From contig DPSI01000451.1 in assembly GCA_003527165.1 (NCBI GenBank), forward strand, positions 1 to 5,952: DNA of 5,952 bases, in the 5' to 3' direction. The translations under genes and the position numbers were made by a program. The stretch is from Pseudomonas sp. (GTDB taxonomy: Bacteria > Pseudomonadota > Gammaproteobacteria > Pseudomonadales > Pseudomonadaceae). The notes beneath the pieces were generated by a model that was not told the origin of the DNA, did no database searches, and worked only from the letters and a program-made list of their open reading frames with translations. This document shows, in pieces, positions 1 through 5,081 of the stretch (position 1 is its first letter; each line of letters starts with the position of its first letter).

Positions 1-555
1 GTAACGCTTGCCGAGCCGGCCGAGCCGATGCTGGAAGGCGCTCGGCAGCGGTTCGCCGCGGCGGGCCAAACCGCCACCTTCATCCAGGCGCCCTGGCAGG
101 ACGTAGAAAACCATGTCGAGGGCCGTTTCGATCTGGTCATCTGCCACGCGGTGCTGGAATGGCTGGCCGAACCCCAGGCGATCCTGCCAGTGCTGCACCG
201 CCTGATCGCCGCCGATGGTTGGCTGTCGCTGGCGTTCTACAACCGCGACGCGCTGATCTACCGCAACCTGCTCAAGGGGCACTTCAAGAAGCTGCGCAGC
301 CAGACTTACGCCGGCGAGCGCCAGAGCCTGACGCCGCAGCAGCCACTCGATCCGCGTGAGCTGGCCGCGCAACTCGCACCGCACTGGCAGGTCGAATCAA
401 CCAGTGGCGTGCGCGTATTCCATGACTACATGCCCGCCGATTTTCAGGCCCGCACCGAGCCTGCCGACCTCATCGAGATGGAGCTGGCCTACCGCCGCCA
501 TCCCACATTCGCCGGCCTCGGACGTTACCTGCACTGGTTGTGTCGGCCCCGCTAA
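1..555 (+). CDS. cmoM: tRNA 5-carboxymethoxyuridine methyltransferase CmoM, 3' part
   Basis: This is the C-terminal part of an S-adenosylmethionine-dependent methyltransferase that methylates the carboxyl of 5-carboxymethoxyuridine at wobble position 34 of certain tRNAs, in the cytoplasm. The frame is open from base 1, so the ATG at 28 is internal. The glycine-rich SAM motif I lies before the window, and 184 residues remain of a family of about 250-260. The visible part starts at the acidic motif II (VTLAEPAEPML). It then has HAVLEWL (about residues 49-55), SLAFYN, the NLLKGHF segment, SLTPQQPLDP, SGVRVFHDYM and a closing LGRYLHWL, all as I recall them from E. coli CmoM (formerly SmtA). The stop at 553-555 lies 20 bases before the next start, so the lipoprotein genes may be cotranscribed. 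The family call is firm; exact activity is by homology. Confidence 0.9.
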   Translation, partial: VTLAEPAEPMLEGARQRFAAAGQTATFIQAPWQDVENHVEGRFDLVICHAVLEWLAEPQAILPVLHRLIAADGWLSLAFYNRDALIYRNLLKGHFKKLRSQTYAGERQSLTPQQPLDPRELAAQLAPHWQVESTSGVRVFHDYMPADFQARTEPADLIEMELAYRRHPTFAGLGRYLHWLCRPR

Positions 556-564
556 GCGCCGACC

Positions 565-570
565 GGGAGG
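565..570 (+). promoter_or_regulatory. Ribosome binding site deciding the first lipoprotein start
   Basis: GGGAGG lies five bases before the ATG at 576. This supports that ATG over the in-frame GTG at 540, which overlaps the end of cmoM and would put twelve non-hydrophobic residues before the signal peptide. Confidence 0.75.
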
Positions 571-575
571 CACCG

Positions 576-1175
576 ATGTCGATCCGCGCTGCATTGCCGC
601 TGCTCTGCCTGGGCCTTGCCGCCTGTCAGGGCAGCAATCCCTATACCAGCGAATCCGCGCCGATTCCGCCGGCACCGCCAGTCGAGCAAATTCAGTCGCC
701 GATCTACCCAGCGGCGCCGCGAGACTTTTCCGCCTACCAAAGCTGGAGCTGGCGTAGTCCGCCGCCGGGTACCGCCTCGCTCGCCGGCGAGGAGCTGCAG
801 GAAATGGTCGCCGGCGCCCTTGATCAGCGTGGCCTGCGCCCTGCGCCAGGGAATGCCAAGGGCGACGTGCAAATCAGCGCTCGGGCTGCCATGGAGACGC
901 GCGTGCGGCAGACCTACGATGATTACGGAACTCATATCGGGGCCGGTCGTTACGGCAGCTACGGCAGCGGTTACGGCATCGGGACCAGCGCGCCGATCAT
1001 GCGCACCTATGAAGAAGAGGTAGTCTCGGTAATGATCGAGATGTATGACAGCAGCTCTGGCCAGGCCATCTGGAGCAACCGCGCCGAAGCCCGTAGCGGC
1101 GGCAACCAGGCCGAACGCAAGGAAGCCGCGCGTCAAGCCGTGAACAACGCGCTGGCCGACTATCCGCCGCGTTGA
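576..1175 (+). CDS. DUF4136 lipoprotein, first of tandem pair
   Basis: This is a predicted lipoprotein of 199 residues in the DUF4136 family, whose biochemical function is unknown. A short charged start (MSIR) is followed by a hydrophobic segment and the lipobox LAAC, with the lipidated cysteine at residue 17. The next residue is Gln, not Asp, which by the enterobacterial sorting rule favours the outer membrane. A Pro-rich linker (about 28-48) leads into the domain: RDFSAYQSWSW (49-59), LDQRGLRPA (82-90), a Gly/Tyr-rich stretch (about 118-136), EEEVVSVMIEMYD (146-158), QAIWSNRAEA (163-172) and a terminal ADYPPR. The ATG at 576 was chosen for its ribosome binding site and signal peptide. It lies 20 bases after cmoM and 31 bases before a paralogue of similar size, so the three are probably one transcription unit. 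The Gly/Tyr-rich stretch has no counterpart of the same composition in the paralogue. Confidence 0.85.
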   Translation: MSIRAALPLLCLGLAACQGSNPYTSESAPIPPAPPVEQIQSPIYPAAPRDFSAYQSWSWRSPPPGTASLAGEELQEMVAGALDQRGLRPAPGNAKGDVQISARAAMETRVRQTYDDYGTHIGAGRYGSYGSGYGIGTSAPIMRTYEEEVVSVMIEMYDSSSGQAIWSNRAEARSGGNQAERKEAARQAVNNALADYPPR

Positions 1176-1193
1176 ATCTGGCGACTCTATTGC

Positions 1194-1199
1194 GAGGAG
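1194..1199 (+). promoter_or_regulatory. Ribosome binding site of second lipoprotein
   Basis: GAGGAG lies seven bases before the ATG at 1207 in the 31-base gap between the two lipoprotein genes. I see no convincing promoter in this gap, so the second gene is likely read from the same transcript as the first. Confidence 0.7.
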
Positions 1200-1206
1200 A
1201 ACCGAA

Positions 1207-1767
1207 ATGTCCCGTTCATTGCTGATGTTTCCCCTGCTGCTGTTGCTGGCCGCCTGCCAGAGCACGCAGGTGCAACGCGATTTCGATCCACAGCGAGATT
1301 TCTCCGCCTACCGGACCTGGAGCTGGAAGGAGCCGGCCTTGCAGTACCGCCCGGATGATCCGCGCATCAAGAGCGACCTTACCGAACAACGCATTCGCAG
1401 CGCCGTCAGCGAGCAGCTGGATCAGCGCGGCTTGCGCCAGGCCCAGTCCGGCAACCAACCGGACGTGTTGGTGCAGGCCTGGTTCATCGTCGACGAACGC
1501 TCCCAGCAATACACCACCGCCTCGATGGGTGCCTGGGGTAGTCCATGGCATGGCTTCTGGGGCGGACCGATGTATAGCGACACCCGTACCATCCACTACC
1601 AGGTCGGTACCTTGCAGGTGGATTTCTACGATGCTGCCGACGGCAAGCTGGTCTGGCGTGGCAGTGCCGAACAGGTCCTGCGCGACGATCCCGGCAGTCC
1701 GCAGGAACGTACCGGCATGTTCCGAGAGACGGTCACCAAAGTGCTTACGCAATACCCGCCGCACTAA
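1207..1767 (+). CDS. DUF4136 lipoprotein, second of tandem pair
   Basis: This is a predicted lipoprotein of 186 residues in the DUF4136 family and a paralogue of the gene just upstream. The signal peptide is a run of leucines ending in LAAC, with the lipidated cysteine at residue 17, followed by Gln, consistent with outer-membrane sorting. Shared landmarks with its neighbour are RDFSAYRTWSW (30-40), LDQRGLRQA (71-79), PDVLVQAWF (85-93), GTLQVDFYDAADGKLVW (134-150) and the terminal TQYPPH. Its central insert is Trp/Gly-rich (GAWGSPWHGFWGGP, about 108-121), where the neighbour is Gly/Tyr-rich. The last strand and final YPP are conserved in both, so neither copy is truncated. The gene ends 25 bases before an intrinsic terminator, so it closes the cmoM-lipoprotein unit. 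The biochemical role is unknown; envelope maintenance is only a guess from lipidation. Confidence 0.87.
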   Translation: MSRSLLMFPLLLLLAACQSTQVQRDFDPQRDFSAYRTWSWKEPALQYRPDDPRIKSDLTEQRIRSAVSEQLDQRGLRQAQSGNQPDVLVQAWFIVDERSQQYTTASMGAWGSPWHGFWGGPMYSDTRTIHYQVGTLQVDFYDAADGKLVWRGSAEQVLRDDPGSPQERTGMFRETVTKVLTQYPPH

Positions 1768-1792
1768 ACTCGCCGGCTCGTCCTGATCCCGC

Positions 1793-1826
1793 CCCGCCGC
1801 GCCCCGGCGGGCTTTTCTTTTGTTGT
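1793..1826 (+). terminator. Intrinsic terminator after the lipoprotein pair
   Basis: A perfect seven-base stem (CCCGCCG at 1793-1799, CGGCGGG at 1805-1811) with a five-base loop is followed by a T-rich tract (TTTTCTTTTGTTGTT from 1813). This is a textbook Rho-independent terminator for + strand transcripts. It ends about 20 bases before the next start codon, which raises the question of how that gene is expressed. Confidence 0.85.
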
Positions 1827-1833
1827 TCCTATC

Positions 1834-1837
1834 GGAG
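1834..1837 (+). promoter_or_regulatory. Ribosome binding site deciding the DMT gene start
   Basis: GGAG lies eight bases before the ATG at 1846. The in-frame GTG at 1837 overlaps this site and has no ribosome binding site of its own, so the ATG is the better start. Confidence 0.65.
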
Positions 1838-1845
1838 TGATTCAC

Positions 1846-2295
1846 ATGCCCGTCGTTGCCTGGTGGCTCCTCGTCCTGCCCTTTGTCGCCGGGGCATTCC
1901 TGCCGTTACAGGCCGGCATCAACGGGCAGGTGGCCAAGCATTTCGGCAGCGTGATGAGCGCGGCGATGCTGTCTTTCGCGGTGGGAACCCTGGCGCTTTT
2001 CTGCATCGTGCTGTTCCAGCGCGAACTGCCGGGACTGCAGGCATTGCGCGGCTTGAACTGGTGGCACTGGTGCGCCGGCCTGCTGGGGATGTTCTTCATC
2101 GCCACCGCCGCCTTCGCCGGCCCGCGCATCGGCGCCTTGCTGTTCATGGCGCTGGTGCTGGCCGGGCAATTGGGCATGGCGTTGCTGCTGGATCACTTCG
2201 GCTGGGCAGGCTTTCGCCAGTCATCGATCAGCCTGGGCAAGGTGGCCGGGCTGCTGCTGATCGTCGCCGGGGTCTGGATGATCCGCCGCGGCTGA
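1846..2295 (+). CDS. DMT-family membrane protein, DUF606/YdcZ type
   Basis: This is a small integral inner-membrane protein of 149 residues that resembles the DUF606/YdcZ group of the drug/metabolite transporter superfamily. The substrate is unknown. About five hydrophobic segments are visible, near residues 3-21, 34-56, 73-91, 94-115 and 131-146. The N-terminal signature FLPLQAGINGQVAKHFGS (18-35) and the SFAVGTLAL segment (43-51) are typical of the family, as is the length of about 140-150. Proteins this small probably work as dimers; some relatives occur as paired or fused copies, but only one copy is present here. The ATG at 1846 fits the ribosome binding site. The promoter is unclear, because a terminator ends 20 bases upstream. 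The 3' end converges on a minus-strand gene that ends 17 bases away. Confidence 0.85.
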   Translation: MPVVAWWLLVLPFVAGAFLPLQAGINGQVAKHFGSVMSAAMLSFAVGTLALFCIVLFQRELPGLQALRGLNWWHWCAGLLGMFFIATAAFAGPRIGALLFMALVLAGQLGMALLLDHFGWAGFRQSSISLGKVAGLLLIVAGVWMIRRG

Positions 2296-2304
2296 GCGCG
2301 GCGG
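2283..2304. terminator. Hairpin between convergent genes, possible terminator
   Basis: A perfect eight-base inverted repeat (CCGCCGCG at 2283-2290, CGCGGCGG at 2297-2304) with a six-base loop spans the stop codon of the DMT-family gene in the 17-base convergent gap. No T-tract follows on either strand, so it is not a standard intrinsic terminator. It could still limit read-through or protect the 3' ends. Confidence 0.35.
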
Positions 2305-2312
2305 TCGAAGGG

Positions 2313-3221
2313 CTATTTGCGCTCGAATGCGTAGAACAGGTTGGGCTCGCTGACCAGATACAGGATGCCGTCCGGCCCCATGGCGATACCCTCCGCCTGC
2401 GGCACGCCTTGCTCCAGCCCATGGCTCCCGGCGCTTAGCGACAGACTGCTGATGGGCTTGCCATGGGTGTCCAGTTCCAGCACCAGGCGTGACTCGTCCG
2501 ACAGTGCCAGCAGGTGACCAGTCTGCTGATCGAATTGCAGGCTGGACAGGTCCCGTACGAAGAGGTCTGCGTCGCGCTCGCGATTCTCGCTGACATGCAC
2601 GGCGAGTGGCTGGCCATCCTCGGCGTAGGGAAAGCCCTGAACCTCGTATATGCGCACCGGGTTGCGCTCCTTGGCGACGAACAACCGCTTGCCGGTCACG
2701 TCATAGGCCAGGCCCTCGAAGCCCTTGTTGCCGTTCCGCTCGATGCCCAGTGAGAGCTGCTGGCTGGCTGCTGCATCGATCAGCTCAGTGCGTTCGTCAA
2801 CTTCGACCCGCAACAGGCGCTGCAGACGCTCGTCACTGATGACGTAGACGCCCTGGGAAATGTACTCGATGGCCTCCGGGTCGCCGAAGCCCACCAGCGG
2901 TATCGCCCGCAATAACCTGCCCTCGAGGCTGAGCTCGAGCAGCTGCGGTGTGCCGTTGGTAACCGCGATCAGGCTGTTGCGGTCAGGATCGAAGGTCAGC
3001 GCCGACAGATCGTCTTCGATACCCTCGACTTGCTGCGCCTGGATCACCGCCCGATAGTCGGGCAGCCACAACGAGGCCGCCTGGCGTTGATCAGCCTGCC
3101 GCCATTGGGTGAACTGGAACCAGGTTTGCTCGAACAAACGAAAGTGCTGACCGGCAGCGATCACCAGTAGCAGGGCCGCGCCGGCCAACGCAGCCAGCAG
3201 CCATCGGAAGACAGGGCGCAT
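2313..3221 (-). CDS. Membrane-anchored SdiA-regulated-family beta-propeller, downstream copy
   Basis: This 302-residue protein belongs to the SdiA-regulated (YjiK-like) family. One N-terminal membrane segment (about 7-24) would anchor a periplasmic domain. Five repeats with a common pattern start near residues 71 (DLSALTFDP), 114 (DPEAIEYI), 167 (GFEGLAYD), 224 (DLSSLQFD) and 275 (QAEGIAMG). Most close about 18 residues later with an acidic end (SDE, AKE, SDE, SE). This predicts a five-bladed propeller. The conserved acidic residues may line a metal or ligand site, which is an inference. The WLPDY motif (52-56) after the anchor is shared with the upstream paralogue. The start is taken as ATG 3221, with a weak AGAG site eight bases upstream; a GTG at 3230 is possible. 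A candidate response-regulator box lies 48 bases upstream. As I recall, the calcium-regulated propeller CarP of P. aeruginosa (PA0327) is of this type and lies near the corresponding locus; orthology is unverified. No enzymatic function is assigned. Confidence 0.83.
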   Translation of the reverse strand: MRPVFRWLLAALAGAALLLVIAAGQHFRLFEQTWFQFTQWRQADQRQAASLWLPDYRAVIQAQQVEGIEDDLSALTFDPDRNSLIAVTNGTPQLLELSLEGRLLRAIPLVGFGDPEAIEYISQGVYVISDERLQRLLRVEVDERTELIDAAASQQLSLGIERNGNKGFEGLAYDVTGKRLFVAKERNPVRIYEVQGFPYAEDGQPLAVHVSENRERDADLFVRDLSSLQFDQQTGHLLALSDESRLVLELDTHGKPISSLSLSAGSHGLEQGVPQAEGIAMGPDGILYLVSEPNLFYAFERK

Positions 3222-3268
3222 CTTGCACACTCTAGAAACTGACGGAACGGCAATTGTGCTTGCCCAGG

Positions 3269-3284
3269 CTTAGCCGAACCTTAA
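3269..3284 (-). promoter_or_regulatory. Candidate tandem response-regulator box, BqsR/CarR-like
   Basis: Read on the minus strand this is TTAAG, then GTTCGG, then CTAAG: two direct five-base half-sites with starts 11 bases apart. OmpR/PhoB-type regulators use such helically phased direct repeats. I recall TTAAG-N6-TTAAG as the P. aeruginosa BqsR (CarR) site, so the match is nine of ten bases. A possible -10 element, CACAAT (3258-3253), follows ten bases after the box, which would place the box over the -35 region and the start about 25 bases before the ATG at 3221. One half-site also lies in the small palindrome GGCTAAGCC, so chance or another regulator cannot be excluded. Confidence 0.42.
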
Positions 3285-3333
3285 CAGCGAGCCCAGCCCG
3301 GCAAATGAAGATGACAGCGCGGCGCGCCGGTCT

Positions 3334-4245
3334 TCACCGCTTCCGGCTGAAGACATAGAAGCGGTTGGGCTCGCCGACTACGTAGATGTCGCCGTGCTCG
3401 TCCATGGCAACGCCTTCGGCCTGTTCGATGCCCTGCACCAGGCCGTTGAGCCCGCCGAGCAGGCTAATGAAACTGCTAGGCCTCCCCTGCAGGTCGAGTT
3501 CGACCAACAGCCGCGACTCATCGGAAAGCATCAGGGTATGACCGGTGCGTGGGTCGATGGCCACCGAAGAAATGTCGCGGATCAGCAGCGGCTGAGAGGG
3601 CAGCGCCTCGAGCACGCCAGCAGCGCCGTCTTCGCCGGGGAATGGCAATTCGAACAGTCCCTGCGGATCGCGTTCCTTGGCCAGCAGCATACGCCGGGTT
3701 CGCGGATTCCAGGCCAGCCCTTCGAAGCCCTTGTTGCCAGCATTGGCGAAGCCCAGGTCGTAGCTGACCATATCCCCGAGATCGAGACGCTCCACGCCAG
3801 GCGGCAGATCGAAGACCGCCACCAGCCGGCGGCGCTCGTCGACGATGCCCAGGCGCCCGTTATCCAGCGCTTCAACTGCTTCGGGATCAGAAAAGCCTGT
3901 CAGTCGCACCCGCCGGAGCACCACGCCGCCGGTCGTGAACTCGATCAGTTGAGGGTTCTGTCCAGTGACGGTGAACAGCGTGCCGGTGGCCGGATTCCAC
4001 GTCAGCCCCGAGGTTTCGTCATCCTCCAGGCCTGCGAGCGTGGTTTCCAGCACCAGCTCGTAGTCGGGCAGCCAGATGCTCGCTGCGCGTTGCTCGGCAT
4101 CTGCGGATTGCTCTTGCCAATAGAGCTTGAGCTGATCATCCCAGTGCAGGAGCCAGCCTGCCAGCAGCGCTGCCGGGATAGTGAGAGACAGCACGGCGTA
4201 GAGAAACAAGCGCAGGCGGGATGGTCGGACAGCGGTGGTAGGCAT
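3334..4245 (-). CDS. Membrane-anchored SdiA-regulated-family beta-propeller, upstream copy
   Basis: This 303-residue paralogue of the next gene downstream has the same layout: a basic N-terminus, one membrane segment (about 12-33), the shared WLPDY (58-62), then a periplasmic propeller domain. The five repeat signatures start near residues 77 (ETSGLTWNP), 120 (DPEAVEAL), 173 (GFEGLAWN), 224 (DISSVAID) and 275 (QAEGVAMD). Four end in an acidic residue: VDE, AKE, SDE and GE. From residue 224 to the end the two copies align without gaps, with near-identical TGH..-LSDESRL and QAEG blocks and EPN-FY at the C-terminus. The middle is less alike, notably the acidic loop at about 200-215. ATG 4245 was chosen because a GGGG lies nine bases upstream; a TTG at 4254 would put that GGGG directly against the start codon. 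Gene order suggests a tandem duplication. The TTAAG box seen before the downstream copy is absent here. No specific substrate can be assigned. Confidence 0.83.
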   Translation of the reverse strand: MPTTAVRPSRLRLFLYAVLSLTIPAALLAGWLLHWDDQLKLYWQEQSADAEQRAASIWLPDYELVLETTLAGLEDDETSGLTWNPATGTLFTVTGQNPQLIEFTTGGVVLRRVRLTGFSDPEAVEALDNGRLGIVDERRRLVAVFDLPPGVERLDLGDMVSYDLGFANAGNKGFEGLAWNPRTRRMLLAKERDPQGLFELPFPGEDGAAGVLEALPSQPLLIRDISSVAIDPRTGHTLMLSDESRLLVELDLQGRPSSFISLLGGLNGLVQGIEQAEGVAMDEHGDIYVVGEPNRFYVFSRKR

Positions 4246-4312
4246 GAAGGGCAACCCCAGGGAGGGGCTGCGATTACAACACGACCGAAGCGGCGAGAAT
4301 ATGGCGGGATTC

Positions 4313-4342
4313 AGGTCGGATACGCCAAAACGTACCCGACCC
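4313..4342 (-). terminator. Long hairpin after the FAH-family gene, possible terminator
   Basis: A 12-base-pair stem (4342-4331 with 4324-4313) encloses a six-base loop UUUUGG and begins eight bases after the FAH-family stop codon. In minus-strand RNA all twelve positions pair (ten Watson-Crick, two G-U). In plus-strand RNA the same two positions are A-C mismatches, so the fold suits the transcript of the FAH-family gene. No U-tract follows, so it may stabilise the mRNA or act with Rho. Confidence 0.45.
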
Positions 4343-4349
4343 TAGCCGG

Positions 4350-5015
4350 TCAGAGCACGCGACTCTCGAAGCGCGACAACCCGAGCAGCTCCAGAACCAG
4401 CTGATCGCCCTGATTCAACGGGCCGACGCCCGCCGGAGTGCCGGTCAGCACCACGTCGCCCGGTTGCAGGTTGAAATGGCCGGCGATGTGCTGCAGCAGG
4501 GGCAGGATGGCATTGAGCATCTGGCTGCTGTTGCCGTCCTGGCGGACCTCACCGTTGATGGTCAGGCGGATGCCGATATCGGTCAGATCGCGCACCGCAT
4601 CGCCCGGCACGAAGGGCGCCAGCACGCAAGCGCCGTCGAAGCTCTTGGCGATTTCCCAGGGGTGGCCCTTGTCCTTCAGCCTGGCCTGCACGTCGCGCAG
4701 GGTCAGGTCCAGGGCCGGGGCGAAGCCGGAAATCGCATCGCGCACTTCCTCTTCGTTCGGCTTGCGCGACAACGGCTTGCCGATAAGCACCGCGATTTCC
4801 GCCTCGTAATGCACCGCTCCACGGTCGCTCGGGATGCTGAAGCCGCCTTCCAGCGGTACCGTGCAGCTGCCGGCCTTGATGAACAGCAGCGGCTCGGTCG
4901 GCACTGGGTTGTTCAGTTCCTTGGCATGCTCGGCATAGTTGCGACCGATGCAGACCACCTTGCCCAGCGGGTAGTGGATCGGCGTGCCATCGGTGTACTG
5001 ATGTTGATATTTCAT
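4350..5015 (-). CDS. Fumarylacetoacetate hydrolase-family protein (FAHD1/YcgM-like)
   Basis: This 221-residue cytosolic enzyme belongs to the fumarylacetoacetate hydrolase (FAH) superfamily, of the short single-domain FAHD1/YcgM type. Relatives hydrolyse acylpyruvates or decarboxylate oxaloacetate with a divalent metal. VCIGRNYAEHAKEL (21-34) supplies His30 and Glu33, matching the His-Glu pair I recall in human FAHD1. HYEAEIAVLIGK (69-80) supplies metal ligands Glu71 and Glu73, Asp103 is the likely third, and Lys124 lies in AKSFDGAC. TGTPAGVG (191-198) is the usual family motif. All expected key residues are present, so the enzyme should be active. The ATG is fixed by AGGA six bases upstream (5025-5022). 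It lies 66 bases after the dehydrogenase gene, in the same direction, with an inverted repeat between. The substrate is unproven; a repair or clean-up role on 2-oxoacids is inferred from relatives. Confidence 0.9.
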   Translation of the reverse strand: MKYQHQYTDGTPIHYPLGKVVCIGRNYAEHAKELNNPVPTEPLLFIKAGSCTVPLEGGFSIPSDRGAVHYEAEIAVLIGKPLSRKPNEEEVRDAISGFAPALDLTLRDVQARLKDKGHPWEIAKSFDGACVLAPFVPGDAVRDLTDIGIRLTINGEVRQDGNSSQMLNAILPLLQHIAGHFNLQPGDVVLTGTPAGVGPLNQGDQLVLELLGLSRFESRVL

Positions 5016-5028
5016 ATGAGGTCCTGTC

Positions 5029-5081
5029 TGTAGGGCGGGTGCAACCCGCCGTTGCCGTTGGCGGGTTGCTCCCGCCCTACA
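5029..5081. repeat. Near-perfect 22-bp inverted repeat, REP-like
   Basis: The arms lie at 5029-5050 and 5060-5081 and match at 21 of 22 bases around a nine-base spacer. Each arm is itself a small hairpin: GGCGGGT-GCA-ACCCGCC in one, GGCGGG-TTGCT-CCCGCC in the other. The element fills almost all of the 66-base gap between the dehydrogenase stop (immediately adjacent) and the FAH-family start, ending three bases before the ribosome binding site AGGA. Its form fits a REP/BIME-type dispersed palindromic repeat of pseudomonads, and I recall similar GTAGGGCGGG-type sequences in many of their genomes. There is no T-tract, so a simple terminator is less likely. Copy number is not visible from one window. 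Confidence 0.75.

Noticed and set aside
540..575. GTG at 540 as the start of the first lipoprotein
   Set aside because: It overlaps cmoM, lacks a ribosome binding site, and would add residues before the signal peptide. ATG 576 has GGGAGG at good spacing.
552..1845. Two long minus-strand open frames (552-1265 and 1216-1845) opposite the lipoprotein genes
   Set aside because: They are opposite genes with clear lipoboxes, ribosome binding sites and a family domain. Their translations show no family features, and they probably reflect few stop codons at high GC.
3222..3230. GTG at 3230 as the start of the downstream propeller
   Set aside because: The ATG at 3221 gives the usual basic residue followed by a hydrophobic anchor and fits the weak AGAG site. 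The evidence is not strong, so this alternative stays possible.
3249..3264. Small inverted repeat GGCAA/TTGCC around a six-base spacer before the downstream propeller
   Set aside because: Five-base arms are too short to separate from chance. It may only reflect the overlap with the -10-like element.
3321..3328. Palindrome GGCGCGCC just after the upstream propeller stop
   Set aside because: It is short with no loop and no T-tract. Such palindromes are expected by chance in GC-rich DNA, so it is not called a terminator.
4246..4254. TTG at 4254 as the start of the upstream propeller
   Set aside because: TTG is rare, and the purine run lies directly against it, too close to act as a ribosome binding site. 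ATG 4245 has that run nine bases upstream.
4246..4312. Possible promoter for the upstream propeller (TATTCT and TGTAAT-like sequences on the minus strand)
   Set aside because: Neither has a convincing -35 partner at 16-18 bases, and no regulator box like the one before the downstream copy is present.
3394..4404. A 336-codon open frame on the + strand, longer than either propeller gene
   Set aside because: It lies antisense to the upstream propeller and has low-complexity composition (many Gln, Arg and His) typical of the complement of GC-rich coding sequence. It has no recognisable domain, and there is no equivalent frame opposite the paralogue.
4464..5033. A 189-codon + strand open frame opposite the FAH-family gene
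   Set aside because: The opposite frame encodes all expected active-site residues of a known family, while this one has no recognisable motif.
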